Below are positions 50,728 through 59,148 of a DNA stretch of 64,000 nt, in pieces. Source of the DNA: Gp1-AA122 sp035631655. GTDB taxonomy: Bacteria; Acidobacteriota; Terriglobia; Terriglobales; Acidobacteriaceae. Under the pieces are notes generated by a model that saw only the letters and a program-made list of their open reading frames with translations, was not told the origin of the DNA and did not search any database. Positions within the stretch are counted from its first letter, which is position 1, and every line of letters begins with the position of its first letter. Location of the stretch: positions 1 through 64,000 of the forward strand of contig DASQIH010000216.1 in assembly GCA_035631655.1 (NCBI GenBank), in the 5' to 3' direction. A program made the translations under genes and the position numbers.

Positions 50728-52116
50728 TTGCTCAAAGAACACGCCATCTCGATCGTGCGCAGGTTGCGCGACTCCAGACATCAGGCTTATCTGGTGGGGG
50801 GATGCGTGCGCGACTTGGTACTCGGCCGCGAACCCGCCGACTACGACGTGACCACTGATGCCACCCCTGATGAAGTCATGCGTCTGTTCCCGGAAACCTA
50901 CGCGGTAGGCGCGCAGTTCGGAGTGGTCCTGGTTCCTTTTTTGAAAGACCATAGTAGAGACGGGGCCCGCCTCGTCTCCTCACCCGAACCAGACGCAGCT
51001 TGCCGCGTCTCTACCGAGCATCCGGGCGTGGTCGAGGTTGCGACTTTTCGCAGCGACATCGGTCATAGCGATGGGCGTCATCCCGACCAGGTCCGCTACA
51101 GCAAGGATCCGCGCCAGGATGTCGAGCGCCGCGATTTCACCATCAACGGCCTTCTCTTCGATCCCGTCAAAGATGAAGTCCTCGATTTTGTTGGCGGCCG
51201 CAAAGACCTGGATGCGGGCATCATTCGTACCATCGGCGACCCGGAACGCCGTTTCGCCGAAGACAAGCTGCGCATGCTGCGCGCTGTGCGCTTCGCCGCT
51301 CGCTTCGACTACACCATTGAACCGGCTACCTTCGCTGCTATCCAGAAATTGGCCGATCAGATTCACCAGGTTTCCCGCGAGCGGGTGCGCGACGAACTGA
51401 CCAAGATGCTGACCGAAGGGCACGCACGCCGGGCCTTCCTCCTGCTCGATGAGACCGATTTGTTGCAGGAGGTCCTGCCCGAAATTACGGCGATGAAGGG
51501 TGTCGAGCAACCACCCCAGTTCCATCCCGAAGGCGACGTCTTCGTCCACACGCTGCTCCTGCTCGAAAGACTTCCGCAGCCCTATCCCCGCACCTTGGCC
51601 TGGGGCGCTCTGCTACACGATGTCGGCAAGCCCCCCACGTTCCGCGTCGCACCCGACCGGATTCGCTTTGATGGTCACGTCGAAGTCGGCGTCAAAATGG
51701 CGCAGGAGATTTGTCATCGTCTCCGTTTCTCCAACGAAGATACCGAGCAGATCCTTGCCCTGATCGCCAATCACATGCGCTTTGCCCAAGTCGATCGCAT
51801 GAAGGAATCCACCCTCAAAAAATTCATGCGCTTGCCTCGCTTTGCAGAGCACCTGGAACTGCATCGCATGGATTGCCAGTCCAGCCATGGCGACCTGACT
51901 TCCTACAACTTCACCCGTGAAAAGCTGGCGGCTACCCCACCCGAAATCATGCGCCCGAAGCCCCTTCTAACCGGACACGACCTGATCGCCACCGGCTACA
52001 CTCCAGGTCCACGCTTCAAAGAAATCCTTTCCGCCGTGGAAGATTCGCAACTGGAAGGAAGGCTGCATAATAAAGAAGAAGCAATTGAGTTCGTCCGGCG
52101 CGAGTTTCCGCAGTAA
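50728..52116 (+). CDS. cca: CCA tRNA nucleotidyltransferase with HD domain
   Basis: 462 residues from a TTG at 50728. It adds or repairs the 3' CCA. The nucleotidyltransferase core has YLVGGCVRDLVLGREPADYDV with the metal Asp pair and RRDFTINGLL; RAVRFAARFDY follows, then an HD-like domain (LLHDVGKPPTF, HVEVGVK). Between VVLVPF and VVEVATFRSD there is an extra segment of about 30 residues encoded by an inserted palindrome (50954-51014), absent from typical homologs. The frame stays open through it, so the enzyme is probably still made. Confidence 0.92.
   Translation: MLKEHAISIVRRLRDSRHQAYLVGGCVRDLVLGREPADYDVTTDATPDEVMRLFPETYAVGAQFGVVLVPFLKDHSRDGARLVSSPEPDAACRVSTEHPGVVEVATFRSDIGHSDGRHPDQVRYSKDPRQDVERRDFTINGLLFDPVKDEVLDFVGGRKDLDAGIIRTIGDPERRFAEDKLRMLRAVRFAARFDYTIEPATFAAIQKLADQIHQVSRERVRDELTKMLTEGHARRAFLLLDETDLLQEVLPEITAMKGVEQPPQFHPEGDVFVHTLLLLERLPQPYPRTLAWGALLHDVGKPPTFRVAPDRIRFDGHVEVGVKMAQEICHRLRFSNEDTEQILALIANHMRFAQVDRMKESTLKKFMRLPRFAEHLELHRMDCQSSHGDLTSYNFTREKLAATPPEIMRPKPLLTGHDLIATGYTPGPRFKEILSAVEDSQLEGRLHNKEEAIEFVRREFPQ
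50954..51014. repeat. Palindromic element inserted in the cca coding region
   Basis: GTAGAGACG (50954-50962) is repeated inverted as CGTCTCTAC (51006-51014); with one mismatch the arms reach 13 bases. The middle is unique. It reads as GARLVSSPEPDAACRVS within the protein. Confidence 0.7.
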
Positions 52117-52129
52117 TTATTCACCGCCG

Positions 52130-52219
52130 AGATCGCCGAGAATGCACGAAAAATCTCGTCATCCTAAGCGGACGGCATTCCTCCTGTCCTCTCGCGTCCT
52201 CGGCGCTCTCGGCGGTGAA
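52130..52219. repeat. Dispersed repeat, family C, inverted pair
   Basis: TTCACCGCCGAGATCGCCGAGA at 52130 and its near reverse complement (GGCGCTCTCGGCGGTGAA) at 52202. Further copies lie at 61321-61348 (inverted) and 63698-63718. It lies between cca and the dciA-like gene. Confidence 0.6.
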
Positions 52220-52260
52220 GGTGTTAAAATCTACAATTCATTAAAAAGGGGAGGGGCACC

Positions 52261-52554
52261 ATGGAGCACGCAGCCGCTGGTCTTCAGAAGATTGTCAGTG
52301 ACGCCTTGCGGCGCACGCCCCCCGGTCAGGCTCCCATCCTGGCATGGCCGTTGGCCTGCGGTACAGCGGTTGCCGAACGCACGCGAGTTCTCGATTTCGC
52401 ACGCGGCGTATTGCGCGTAGAGGTTCCGGATTCCGGCTGGCGCACCGAACTGCAAGCGCTCGCACCCCAGTATCTTGCTGTAATCAACCGCTACACCGGC
52501 GAGAGCGTTCAGCGTATTCAGTTTGTCGTCGGCGAGAAGGTCGCACGCCGCTGA
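52261..52554 (+). CDS. dciA: DUF721 / DciA-like protein
   Basis: 97 residues, after a GGGGAGGGG ribosome site. ILAWPLACGTAVAERTRVLDFARGVLRVEV, then SGWRTELQALAPQYLAVINRYTG, VQRIQFVVG matches DUF721. DciA loads or manages the replicative helicase in bacteria that lack DnaC (family knowledge). The KH-like fold is complete; the short N-terminus is usual. Monocistronic. Confidence 0.85.
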   Translation: MEHAAAGLQKIVSDALRRTPPGQAPILAWPLACGTAVAERTRVLDFARGVLRVEVPDSGWRTELQALAPQYLAVINRYTGESVQRIQFVVGEKVARR

Positions 52555-52557
52555 TGT

Positions 52558-52665
52558 TGTCATCCTGAGCGAGGTTGCACCCTGCCGAGCGAAGGATCTA
52601 GGCGAGCCGCGGCGCGCAATCGCGCGGTGCAGGCGCGATTGCCATAACGCGCCAGGCGAGCAATC
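52558..52665. repeat. Dispersed repeat, family A with extension
   Basis: TGTCATCCTGAGCGAGG, CGAGCGAAGGATCT, then CGCGCAATCGCG...CGCGATTGC and CGCGCCAGGCGAGC. Closest relative of 46528-46624. It fills the gap before gatC. Confidence 0.65.
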
Positions 52666-52674
52666 CTTACTTAA

Positions 52675-53013
52675 ATGAAAGTCACCGAAAAAGATGTGTC
52701 GTATGTGGCCGACCTGGCGAACCTTGAGCTCACTGCGGATGAGTGTGCCCGCATGGTGCGCGATTTGAATTCGATTCTGGATTACATCGACCGCCTCAAT
52801 CAGCTCGACACCACCAACGTGCCGCCCATGGCGCAGACCTCCGATCGTTTTGGTGTCGATCCGGCCAAGCAAGGCAGCGCCCGTTTCGCCTATGCCAGCC
52901 GGGAAGACATCCATAATGGCCTGCGCAAGTCATTGCCTCGTGAGGAAGCCCTCGCCAACGCGCCCGAATCCGACGGAACATTCTTCACAGTACCCAAAGT
53001 GATCGAGCGATAG
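52675..53013 (+). CDS. gatC: Asp/Glu-tRNA amidotransferase subunit C
   Basis: 112 residues, longer than the usual 95. VTEKDVSYVADLANLELTADECARMVRDLNSILDYIDRLNQLDTTNVPPM is typical GatC; the C-terminal segment ends near FFTVPKVIE. It stabilises GatA and shields its interface. First gene of gatC-DUF5076-gatA. Confidence 0.94.
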   Translation: MKVTEKDVSYVADLANLELTADECARMVRDLNSILDYIDRLNQLDTTNVPPMAQTSDRFGVDPAKQGSARFAYASREDIHNGLRKSLPREEALANAPESDGTFFTVPKVIER

Positions 53014-53027
53014 ATTTGGAGGTCGCC

Positions 53028-53324
53028 ATGTCTGCCGAGCTTTGCCTCCCGCCCAGCGCGGTCTCAGACAAGAACGCTTGCGAATTGATTCGAGCCTGGG
53101 CGGCTCATGGCGGATTGCATTGCAGCCTAAATGTTGAAGCATGGCCCGATGATAAGGCTGCGATCGGTTGGGGCATTCTCCTGTCTGACGTCGCCCGCCA
53201 CGTGGCCGATGCGCTCAAACAGTCTCAGGGCTTTGAACAACCCGATACCATCAACCAGATTCGCGCCGTTTTCAACTCTGAGTTGACTGCTCCCACCGCG
53301 CATACCAAGGGAGGGTTTACTTAA
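53028..53324 (+). CDS. DUF5076 small protein
   Basis: 98 residues from ATG 53028, which has GGAGG six bases before it. SDKNACELIRAWAAHGGLHCSLN, then GWGILLSDVARHVADALKQS fits DUF5076. It sits between gatC and gatA, 14 and 3 bases from them, so it is in the amidotransferase operon; whether it is a subunit is unknown. Confidence 0.75.
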   Translation: MSAELCLPPSAVSDKNACELIRAWAAHGGLHCSLNVEAWPDDKAAIGWGILLSDVARHVADALKQSQGFEQPDTINQIRAVFNSELTAPTAHTKGGFT

Positions 53325-53327
53325 ACC

Positions 53328-54767
53328 GTGGAGATCAGTTCCCTCACGATTGATGCCGCTCGGTCCGCGGTCGCCGAGCGCAAAACCACCGCGACAGCCC
53401 TGGCCGAATCCTTCTACGCCAGGATCGAGAAAGAAGACCCGGCAGTTGGCGCTTACCTGACCCTTTCCAAAGACCGTGCTTTAGCAAAGGCCGCGCAGGT
53501 AGACGCACTGGCTGCCAAGGGGGAAAAGCTGCCGCCACTAGGCGGTGTTCCCGTCGGCATCAAAGACGTGATGATTACGCGTGGCGTGCGCACAACTGCG
53601 GGCTCGAAGATCCTGAAGAATTTCATTCCACCTTATGACTGCACCGCGGTAGCGCGTATGGAAGCGGCCGGAGCGGTGGTGCTGGGCAAAATGAATTGCG
53701 ACGAGTTCGCCATGGGCTCGTCCAACGAGAATTCCGCGTACAAGCCGGTGCACAATCCCCACGATTTGACCCGGGTCCCTGGAGGCTCTTCCGGAGGATC
53801 AGCGGCCGCGGTCGCAGCCGGAATGGCGGTGGTCACGCTCGGCTCTGATACCGGAGGCTCCATCCGCCAGCCCGCATCGTTCTGCGGGGTAGTTGGATTG
53901 ATGCCCACCTACGGTCGTGTTTCGCGCTACGGCCTTATCGCCTTCGCTTCCTCGCTCGACCATATTGGTCCCCTGGCCAAAACCGTAAAAGATGCCGCCA
54001 TCGTCCTGCGTACCATCGCGGGTCGCGACCCGATGGATTCGACCTCCGCCGATCTCCCGGTGCCTGACTACGTCGCTGAACTGGAAAAGCCTGTGCGCGG
54101 TCTCAAGCTGGGTGTCGCCAAGGAGTATTTCGGAGAAGGCCTCGACCAAGAAGTCCGGGACGCCGTGGAATCCGCCATTCAGAAATGGGCCAGCCTGGGA
54201 TGTGAGATCGTGCCCGTGTCCCTGCCTCACACCGAGTATGCGATCCCAACTTATTATCTGGTGGCAACCGCGGAAGCTTCTTCCAACCTCGCCCGCTACG
54301 ACGGCGTTCGCTACGGCCACCGCGCCCGGAACGTGCGCACCCTTTCCGATATGTACGAGCGCACGCGGGATGAAGGTTTTGGCGCCGAGGTAAAGCGCCG
54401 CATCATGCTGGGAACGTATGCGCTAAGCGCCGGCTACTACGATGCCTACTACCTCAAGGCTCAGCGCGTCCGTACACTACTGACCCGCGATTTCGAAGAG
54501 GCCTTCAAAAAGGTGGACGCTATTATCACTCCCACTAGCCCCACGCCGGCCTTCAAATTAGGGGAGAAAGCCGACGATCCCCTGGCCATGTACCTGGCCG
54601 ATATCTACACGGTGACGGCTGACCTGGTGGGCATTCCGGGAATTTCGATCCCTTGCGGTGAGACCTGTGAAAAACTACCGATAGGTGTGCAACTTCTGGG
54701 CCGCCACTTCGACGAAGCGACCCTCCTGCGCCTGGCCCACGTTTACGAACAAGCGCGCAAGAACTGA
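53328..54767 (+). CDS. gatA: Asp/Glu-tRNA amidotransferase subunit A
   Basis: 479 residues from GTG 53328. Amidase-signature enzyme that releases ammonia from Gln to convert Glu-tRNA(Gln) or Asp-tRNA(Asn). The Ser-cisSer-Lys triad is visible: Lys in VGIKDVMITRG, Ser in the Gly-rich loop PGGSSGGSAAAV, nucleophile Ser in GSDTGGSIRQPASFCG. GatB is not in the window. The length is usual. Confidence 0.95.
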   Translation: MEISSLTIDAARSAVAERKTTATALAESFYARIEKEDPAVGAYLTLSKDRALAKAAQVDALAAKGEKLPPLGGVPVGIKDVMITRGVRTTAGSKILKNFIPPYDCTAVARMEAAGAVVLGKMNCDEFAMGSSNENSAYKPVHNPHDLTRVPGGSSGGSAAAVAAGMAVVTLGSDTGGSIRQPASFCGVVGLMPTYGRVSRYGLIAFASSLDHIGPLAKTVKDAAIVLRTIAGRDPMDSTSADLPVPDYVAELEKPVRGLKLGVAKEYFGEGLDQEVRDAVESAIQKWASLGCEIVPVSLPHTEYAIPTYYLVATAEASSNLARYDGVRYGHRARNVRTLSDMYERTRDEGFGAEVKRRIMLGTYALSAGYYDAYYLKAQRVRTLLTRDFEEAFKKVDAIITPTSPTPAFKLGEKADDPLAMYLADIYTVTADLVGIPGISIPCGETCEKLPIGVQLLGRHFDEATLLRLAHVYEQARKN

Positions 54768-54776
54768 CTCTTCCCT

Positions 54777-54815
54777 TGTCATTCCGAGGAGGACTTCAGT
54801 CCGACGAGGAGTCTG
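54777..54815. repeat. Dispersed repeat, family A (degenerate)
   Basis: TTGTCATTCCGAGGAGG, AGTCCGACGAGGAGTCT. Weak match to the family arms. Confidence 0.4.
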
Positions 54816-54836
54816 GTGTGAGACTCGGCTTGAGCC

Positions 54837-55526
54837 TTACTCGGTCCCGAAGCTCTCCTCTTCCGGAGCTCCGTGACGCCGCAATAGCTGAGGCAGATTC
54901 TGGGAAAACGCCGAGCGCGGCAACACCATGTCGCATCCCGCCTCATGGGCCTTCTGTTTCAAATCACCCTGCACGTGGGATAAGAACCCAATGATGGAGG
55001 TCCCCTTCTTCAGCTTGGCCTTCAGCTTGGGAATCACGCTCAGTGGCTTGGCGTTGGCGTTATTCAGATCGAAGATCAGCAGTGAGGGCAATTCCTCGCC
55101 ATTTTCCTTCATGCGCTCGTTCAGGTCCTTCTCGCTCTTCATGAACTCGACTTTTACGTTGAGCTTGCGCGCGGTTTCCTGAATCTTGGCGAGGAAGAAG
55201 AGGTCGTCCACGAAGGCGAAAATGCGCGAAGCAGCATCGGGCTGTCCCGCGGGCAGCGGCTCAGGCTCGGCCGGACGATAGGAAGGGGCGAAGCCGGGTC
55301 GCCCGCCGCGTTGGTTCCTGCCACCATGCTTCCCGCTGTTCTGGCCATCCAGAGCAGCGCGATAGCTGTGGTCCATGGGAGCGGTATAGATACCGTCTTT
55401 GTTATGACGATCGCGGCCGCCATGGCCACGTCCATGTTTCTGTCCATGGGGATTAGGTGGACGCCGTCCGCGACGTCGCCTGCCTCTCCCTCCTTGACCG
55501 GAGGGACGATCGGGTCCTGCGTTCAT
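54837..55526 (-). CDS. Receiver-like protein with long RG-rich disordered N-terminus
   Basis: 229 residues from ATG 55526. The first 100 residues are Arg/Gly/His/Pro-rich (GGRGRRRRGRRPPNPHG and similar), likely disordered and nucleic-acid binding. The C-terminal 120 residues fold like a response-regulator receiver (RIFAFVDDLFFLAKI, then LIFDLNNANAKP with the Asp, SIIGFLSHVQGD), but the conserved Lys position reads LPRSAF. Phosphorylation is therefore uncertain. An RNA-binding or condensate-like role is only a guess from composition. Confidence 0.7.
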   Translation of the reverse strand: MNAGPDRPSGQGGRGRRRRGRRPPNPHGQKHGRGHGGRDRHNKDGIYTAPMDHSYRAALDGQNSGKHGGRNQRGGRPGFAPSYRPAEPEPLPAGQPDAASRIFAFVDDLFFLAKIQETARKLNVKVEFMKSEKDLNERMKENGEELPSLLIFDLNNANAKPLSVIPKLKAKLKKGTSIIGFLSHVQGDLKQKAHEAGCDMVLPRSAFSQNLPQLLRRHGAPEEESFGTE

Positions 55527-55920
55527 AGTTCTCTCTTCTGGGCAGTCTGGCATTTCCGTGGGGAAGGATGACTGCTCGATTTGCTTTGTCTTACCGTTCT
55601 ACGGGTGGCACTCGCATCGCGCACTCTAGCCAGCGTGTGGAAAACCCGGGGCGGCTGAAAAATTCACTCGTGTATGATCTTTTCCCTTACTGCACGCCCG
55701 GAGCCATTGGGCGCGGGAGGCCTGCGCAGGAGCGCGGCCGCTAGGAACATATTCGATGTTACCCGTGTCCCGCTGCCAGTGCAAGTACCAAGTGGCCCGG
55801 GTTTTTCACAGCACCAAAGTGCTCACCTTCATGGCGCTCCCAAGCCGCTTTACACCGACTCCCTCAGGAACGATCCGCTCTTCCGCAGCACTCGGTTTGC
55901 TAGAATAGAGTCACTCTTCC
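55527..55920. other. Gap before tRNA-Val
   Basis: Promoter space for the divergent RG-rich gene and for tRNA-Val. A CCGGGGCGGC...AAAACCCGGG context near 55643-55654 and 55797 suggests an inverted pair. No gene is seen. Confidence 0.4.
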
Positions 55921-55997
55921 GGGCGCTTAGCTCAGTTGGTTAGAGCGCGTGCTTCACACGCACGAGGTCGCAGGTTCGAGTCCTGCAGTGCCCACCA
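55921..55997 (+). tRNA. tRNA-Val (anticodon CAC)
   Basis: Acceptor GGGCGCT/AGTGCCC (one G-U pair), D arm with TAGCTCAGTTGGTTAGAGC, anticodon stem CGTGC/GCACG with loop TTCACAC (anticodon CAC, reading GUG), T loop GTTCGAGTC, and encoded CCA at 55995-55997. Confidence 0.96.
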
Positions 55998-56327
55998 TCG
56001 TACCCTAGCTTGCCTGAAAATGATGCCTTTCGCTGCTTCCACATAACTGGATGGTCGAGCACGCGAGATCCTTCGCCCCGCTGCACTGGGCTCGAGATGA
56101 CGCCATTGGAATTATGTCGTCATTCTGAGGGACCGGCCCGTCCCGAAGAATCTCGCGGTCGCTACCGATAAGTATCCTCCTCGCATTGCTCGGCTTCGCC
56201 TAACTCCCCGCGACGCTCAGGAGTCCTGCCCACGAGATTTCTTTACTTTTGGCCCTCTTTGGCCTCGTGGTAGCCTTGGAACGGACACCGAGCCCTAGCA
56301 ATTCCCTTGTTGTCAGCTATTCGCCTG
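55998..56327. other. Gap with inverted family A repeats
   Basis: An inverted copy (CGCGAGATCCTTCG, 56061-56104) and a direct copy (56116-56160) face each other and could form a large hairpin after tRNA-Val. No gene is seen. Confidence 0.5.
56061..56160. repeat. Dispersed repeats, family A, facing pair
   Basis: 56061-56104 is the reverse complement form; 56116-56160 the direct form with GACCGGCCCGTCCC as its middle. The pair forms a potential long stem. Confidence 0.6.
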
Positions 56328-57098
56328 ATGGCCAAGAAATCCACACCTGCCGACCCACCCGTAAGTCCTTCTCCCAGAGAAGGTTCCCCTGGCACGCCTG
56401 AACCCGGCGCAACGCAACTTTCTGAGCCAGAAGGGGTTCAATCAGATGTGAGCAGTGTAGCCCTAGATCGGGGTCTCCTCTCCTTGGCTGGCGCCGTCCC
56501 GCCATCCCGGGCCGCCGTGTCGCCGGATGGGTTGACGGACGCCGAGGTTATGCTGCGGGTCAAGGCCGGCGATGAACCGGCTTTCGATTACCTGGTGCAG
56601 AAGTACCGCCGTCCGATGGTGAACTTCATGTATCGCATGGCCCACAATGCGGCCGCCGCGGAAGACCTCGCTCAGGAAGTTTTCCTGCGAGTCTATCGCT
56701 CGCGGAGCAACTACGAGGCAAGCGCGAAGTTCACGACCTGGCTGTATCGGATTGCAACCAACCTGGCCGTAAATCATGCCCGCGACACACGCCACGAGCG
56801 CCCCGAAAGCATGGTCAGCCTGGACGAGCCCGACGAGGAAACCGGCACCACCATGGATTTGCCTGACACCTCTCTTAGCGTCGAGGAGAAATTGGTCAGG
56901 CAGGAGCGCCTGCAGGCAATTCGCCAGAGGGTGGAGAGCCTGCCCGAGCGCCAGCGCCTGGCGGTCATCATGCACAAGTACCAGCAGATGGACTACAAGC
57001 AGATCGGCGAAGTTCTGAAGCTGAGCGAGTCGGCGACCAAGTCGCTGCTCTTCCGCGCCTACGAAACATTGCGCCAGCAGCTGAAAGAGTTTATTTAG
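56328..57098 (+). CDS. ECF-type RNA polymerase sigma factor
   Basis: 256 residues from ATG 56328; a TTG at 56307 is also open. A long Pro/Ser-rich N-terminal extension of about 75 residues precedes region 2 (DAEVMLRVKAGDEPAFDYLVQKYRRPMVNFMYRM, AEDLAQEVFLRVYR) and region 4 (LPERQRLAVIMHKYQQMDYKQIGEVLKLSESATKSLLFRAYE). The next gene, nine bases on, is a zinc-finger anti-sigma factor, which suggests a stress or envelope regulon. The extension is longer than in E. coli RpoE. Confidence 0.92.
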   Translation: MAKKSTPADPPVSPSPREGSPGTPEPGATQLSEPEGVQSDVSSVALDRGLLSLAGAVPPSRAAVSPDGLTDAEVMLRVKAGDEPAFDYLVQKYRRPMVNFMYRMAHNAAAAEDLAQEVFLRVYRSRSNYEASAKFTTWLYRIATNLAVNHARDTRHERPESMVSLDEPDEETGTTMDLPDTSLSVEEKLVRQERLQAIRQRVESLPERQRLAVIMHKYQQMDYKQIGEVLKLSESATKSLLFRAYETLRQQLKEFI

Positions 57099-57107
57099 GG
57101 GATAGTT

Positions 57108-57578
57108 ATGACGTGCAAGGAAGTTAGTGAACTGATGCCGGACCTGGCCTTGGGACTGAGCCAGCCCTCAGCCCAAACCGGCGAACATCTGCGCAGTTGC
57201 GCGACCTGCGCAACCAAGCTGGAAGAAATCCGCAAGACCATGGCGCTGTTGGATGAATGGCAGGCGCCGGAGCCGTCGCCGTATTTCGACACCCGCCTGC
57301 AGGCGCGCCTCCGCGAGGAGAAAGCTAAAGCCTCGGCTAGTTGGCTGGTGTGGATCCGGCGTCCCGCAATAGCCTTAGTGGCGACGATTCTGCTGGCGGT
57401 CGGCATAACCATGTTCCGCGGCGACTTCAGCAAGAATGATTCAGGACCGGTCGCAGCTCTTCCGGGAACGGCAGTAGGCGACCTGCAGCAGTTGGATAAG
57501 AATCACGACTTGTATTCCGATTTTGACGTACTCGATGATCTGGCGGCGCAACAACAAGACCAGACGGCGAATCCGTGA
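57108..57578 (+). CDS. Membrane anti-sigma factor with zinc finger
   Basis: 156 residues. N-terminal zf-HC2 motif: CKEV...(C3), then HLRSCATC (His and two Cys) at about 27-34; one helix at about 86-107 (WIRRPAIALVATILLAVGITMF); acidic outer tail. It should hold the sigma factor at the membrane until a signal arrives. Same operon as the sigma gene. Confidence 0.88.
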   Translation: MTCKEVSELMPDLALGLSQPSAQTGEHLRSCATCATKLEEIRKTMALLDEWQAPEPSPYFDTRLQARLREEKAKASASWLVWIRRPAIALVATILLAVGITMFRGDFSKNDSGPVAALPGTAVGDLQQLDKNHDLYSDFDVLDDLAAQQQDQTANP

Positions 57579-57581
57579 TTG

Positions 57582-58238
57582 ATGTTTGGCGAAACACCGG
57601 GGCATAGAATCTTGAAGGGACAATCCAAAACGTTCCTGGCGTTGGTTGCCGGCCTGGTTCTGGCCGCAAGTGTTCCCCTGTCCTACTCGCAAGCGCGCCG
57701 TCCAGCCGCGAATAAAGTCGAAAAGCCGCACGCGGAGAACCACCCCAATCGCCCTGCACAGACCCAGGAAGAGCGTCGCAGTGGACACCATTCTGGCGCA
57801 TGGCTGCGAGAACACAAGGATTTGCCCCCCGACCAGCAAATGCGCGCCCTGGAAAACGATCCCCAGTTTCGCAAGCTGCCGCCCGAGCGGCAACAGCAAC
57901 TGCGTCAGCGGTTACAGCATTTCAGCACTCTGCCGCCACAAGAGCAGGAACGCATGCTCAAACGCATGGACACCTGGGAGCATTTGACGCCCGAGCAGCG
58001 CCAGCAGGCTCGCGGCCTCTTCCAGCAGATGCAGCAACTCCCGCCCGACCGCCGCAGAATGATGCAGACCGCGATCCGCGATCTGCGCGAGATGCCTCCG
58101 GACCAGCGGCAGCAAGTGCTCGATTCGCCGCGCTTCAAGAGCATGTTCTCGCCGCAAGAGCAGGAGATGCTGAAGGGCATCACCCAGCTTCCCCTCGCGC
58201 CCGCCGAACCAGGCGAAGAAGCTGGATCGCCAAAGTAG
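57582..58238 (+). CDS. DUF3106 exported protein
   Basis: 218 residues from ATG 57582, three bases after the anti-sigma stop; a TTG just before is possible. A signal region (TFLALVAGLVLAASVPLSYSQA) is followed by helix repeats rich in Pro-Gln-Arg: LPPDQQMRAL, LPPERQQQL, LPPQEQERML, LTPEQRQQAR, LPPDRRRMM, MPPDQRQQVL. This is the DUF3106 pattern and recalls periplasmic metal- or stress-sensing helical proteins (Spy/CpxP-like, inferred). It probably belongs to the sigma regulon. Confidence 0.85.
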   Translation: MFGETPGHRILKGQSKTFLALVAGLVLAASVPLSYSQARRPAANKVEKPHAENHPNRPAQTQEERRSGHHSGAWLREHKDLPPDQQMRALENDPQFRKLPPERQQQLRQRLQHFSTLPPQEQERMLKRMDTWEHLTPEQRQQARGLFQQMQQLPPDRRRMMQTAIRDLREMPPDQRQQVLDSPRFKSMFSPQEQEMLKGITQLPLAPAEPGEEAGSPK

Positions 58239-58410
58239 GCTCTTGGCCTTCAGTTGCCAATCTGTTATCCCGTTATCCTCCCGACCCTGATCCCGTATCC
58301 CCCGGCCGTAATTCCGTATCGTGCCGAACGTTAACGGCGCATTTCATCCTGACCTCCTCGATTGCAGACAACTCGCAGCCCTTCGCCGGCAACCAACTGC
58401 AGGGTGATTC

Positions 58411-59148
58411 ATGCGGGGCACGTCGGCATTTTTGATGACAGTCGGACTACTGCAGTTCCTGCCCGGCTCCTTGGCATCTGGACAAACTGACTCCCCGCAA
58501 CTCGCTTCTATCGTGCAGCAGGTGGAAAAGGCGCAGCCGGCAAAGCAGCCGAAGACTTCCTACCAGGTGATTCGCCGCTATCGGGTATTTGGATCCAAGA
58601 GCGGCAAGCTGACTTCTGAGGTCGTGGCCGAAGTAGATTTCCAGCCGCCCAGCAGCAAGTCCTATAGCATTCAGCAGTGGACCGGAAGCCGTCATGGCGA
58701 GAACGTGGTCCGCCACATCCTGGACCATGAAGTCGAATGGCAGGCCAAGGGATCCCGCTCCGCCGCGATCACGCCCGATAATTATGAATTCACATACTTG
58801 GGCGAGAGCGTGGCTGATGGCCAACCCTGTTTTTTGCTGGGCCTGACCCCGAAGCGCAAAGACAAGGGTCTGATTTCGGGCCGAGCTTGGGTCGACAAAT
58901 ATTCCTTCCTGGTCCGGCAGATTGAGGGCGAACTGGTCAAGAGCCCCTCCTTTTGGGTCAAGAAAGTGCACATCACGATGGATTTTGGGAACGTCCGCGG
59001 GACCTGGCTGCAAACCGCCATGGAAGCTGTAGCGGACATCCGCATCCTGGGCAGCCAAACTCTAAAATCGGAACTCATCGACTACCGGACCAACGCCGTG
59101 GTAGCGGAACGCACCACGCCCCTCTCCCGTATCTCCGCCCGCCGATAA
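58411..59148 (+). CDS. Exported LolA-like protein
   Basis: 245 residues. Signal peptide MRGTSAFLMTVGLLQFLPGSLASG. KTSYQVIRRYRVFG, AEVDFQPPSSKSYSIQQWTG, YTYLGE-like and CFLLGLTPKRKD, GRAWVDKYSFLVRQIEGE fit the open beta-barrel half of LolA/LppX or DUF1571-type proteins that bind lipids. The ligand is not known. Gap of 170 bases to DUF3106, same strand. Confidence 0.7.
   Translation: MRGTSAFLMTVGLLQFLPGSLASGQTDSPQLASIVQQVEKAQPAKQPKTSYQVIRRYRVFGSKSGKLTSEVVAEVDFQPPSSKSYSIQQWTGSRHGENVVRHILDHEVEWQAKGSRSAAITPDNYEFTYLGESVADGQPCFLLGLTPKRKDKGLISGRAWVDKYSFLVRQIEGELVKSPSFWVKKVHITMDFGNVRGTWLQTAMEAVADIRILGSQTLKSELIDYRTNAVVAERTTPLSRISARR

Noticed and set aside
55674..55943. 89-codon frame running into tRNA-Val
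   Set aside because: It overlaps the tRNA gene and has no protein-like pattern.
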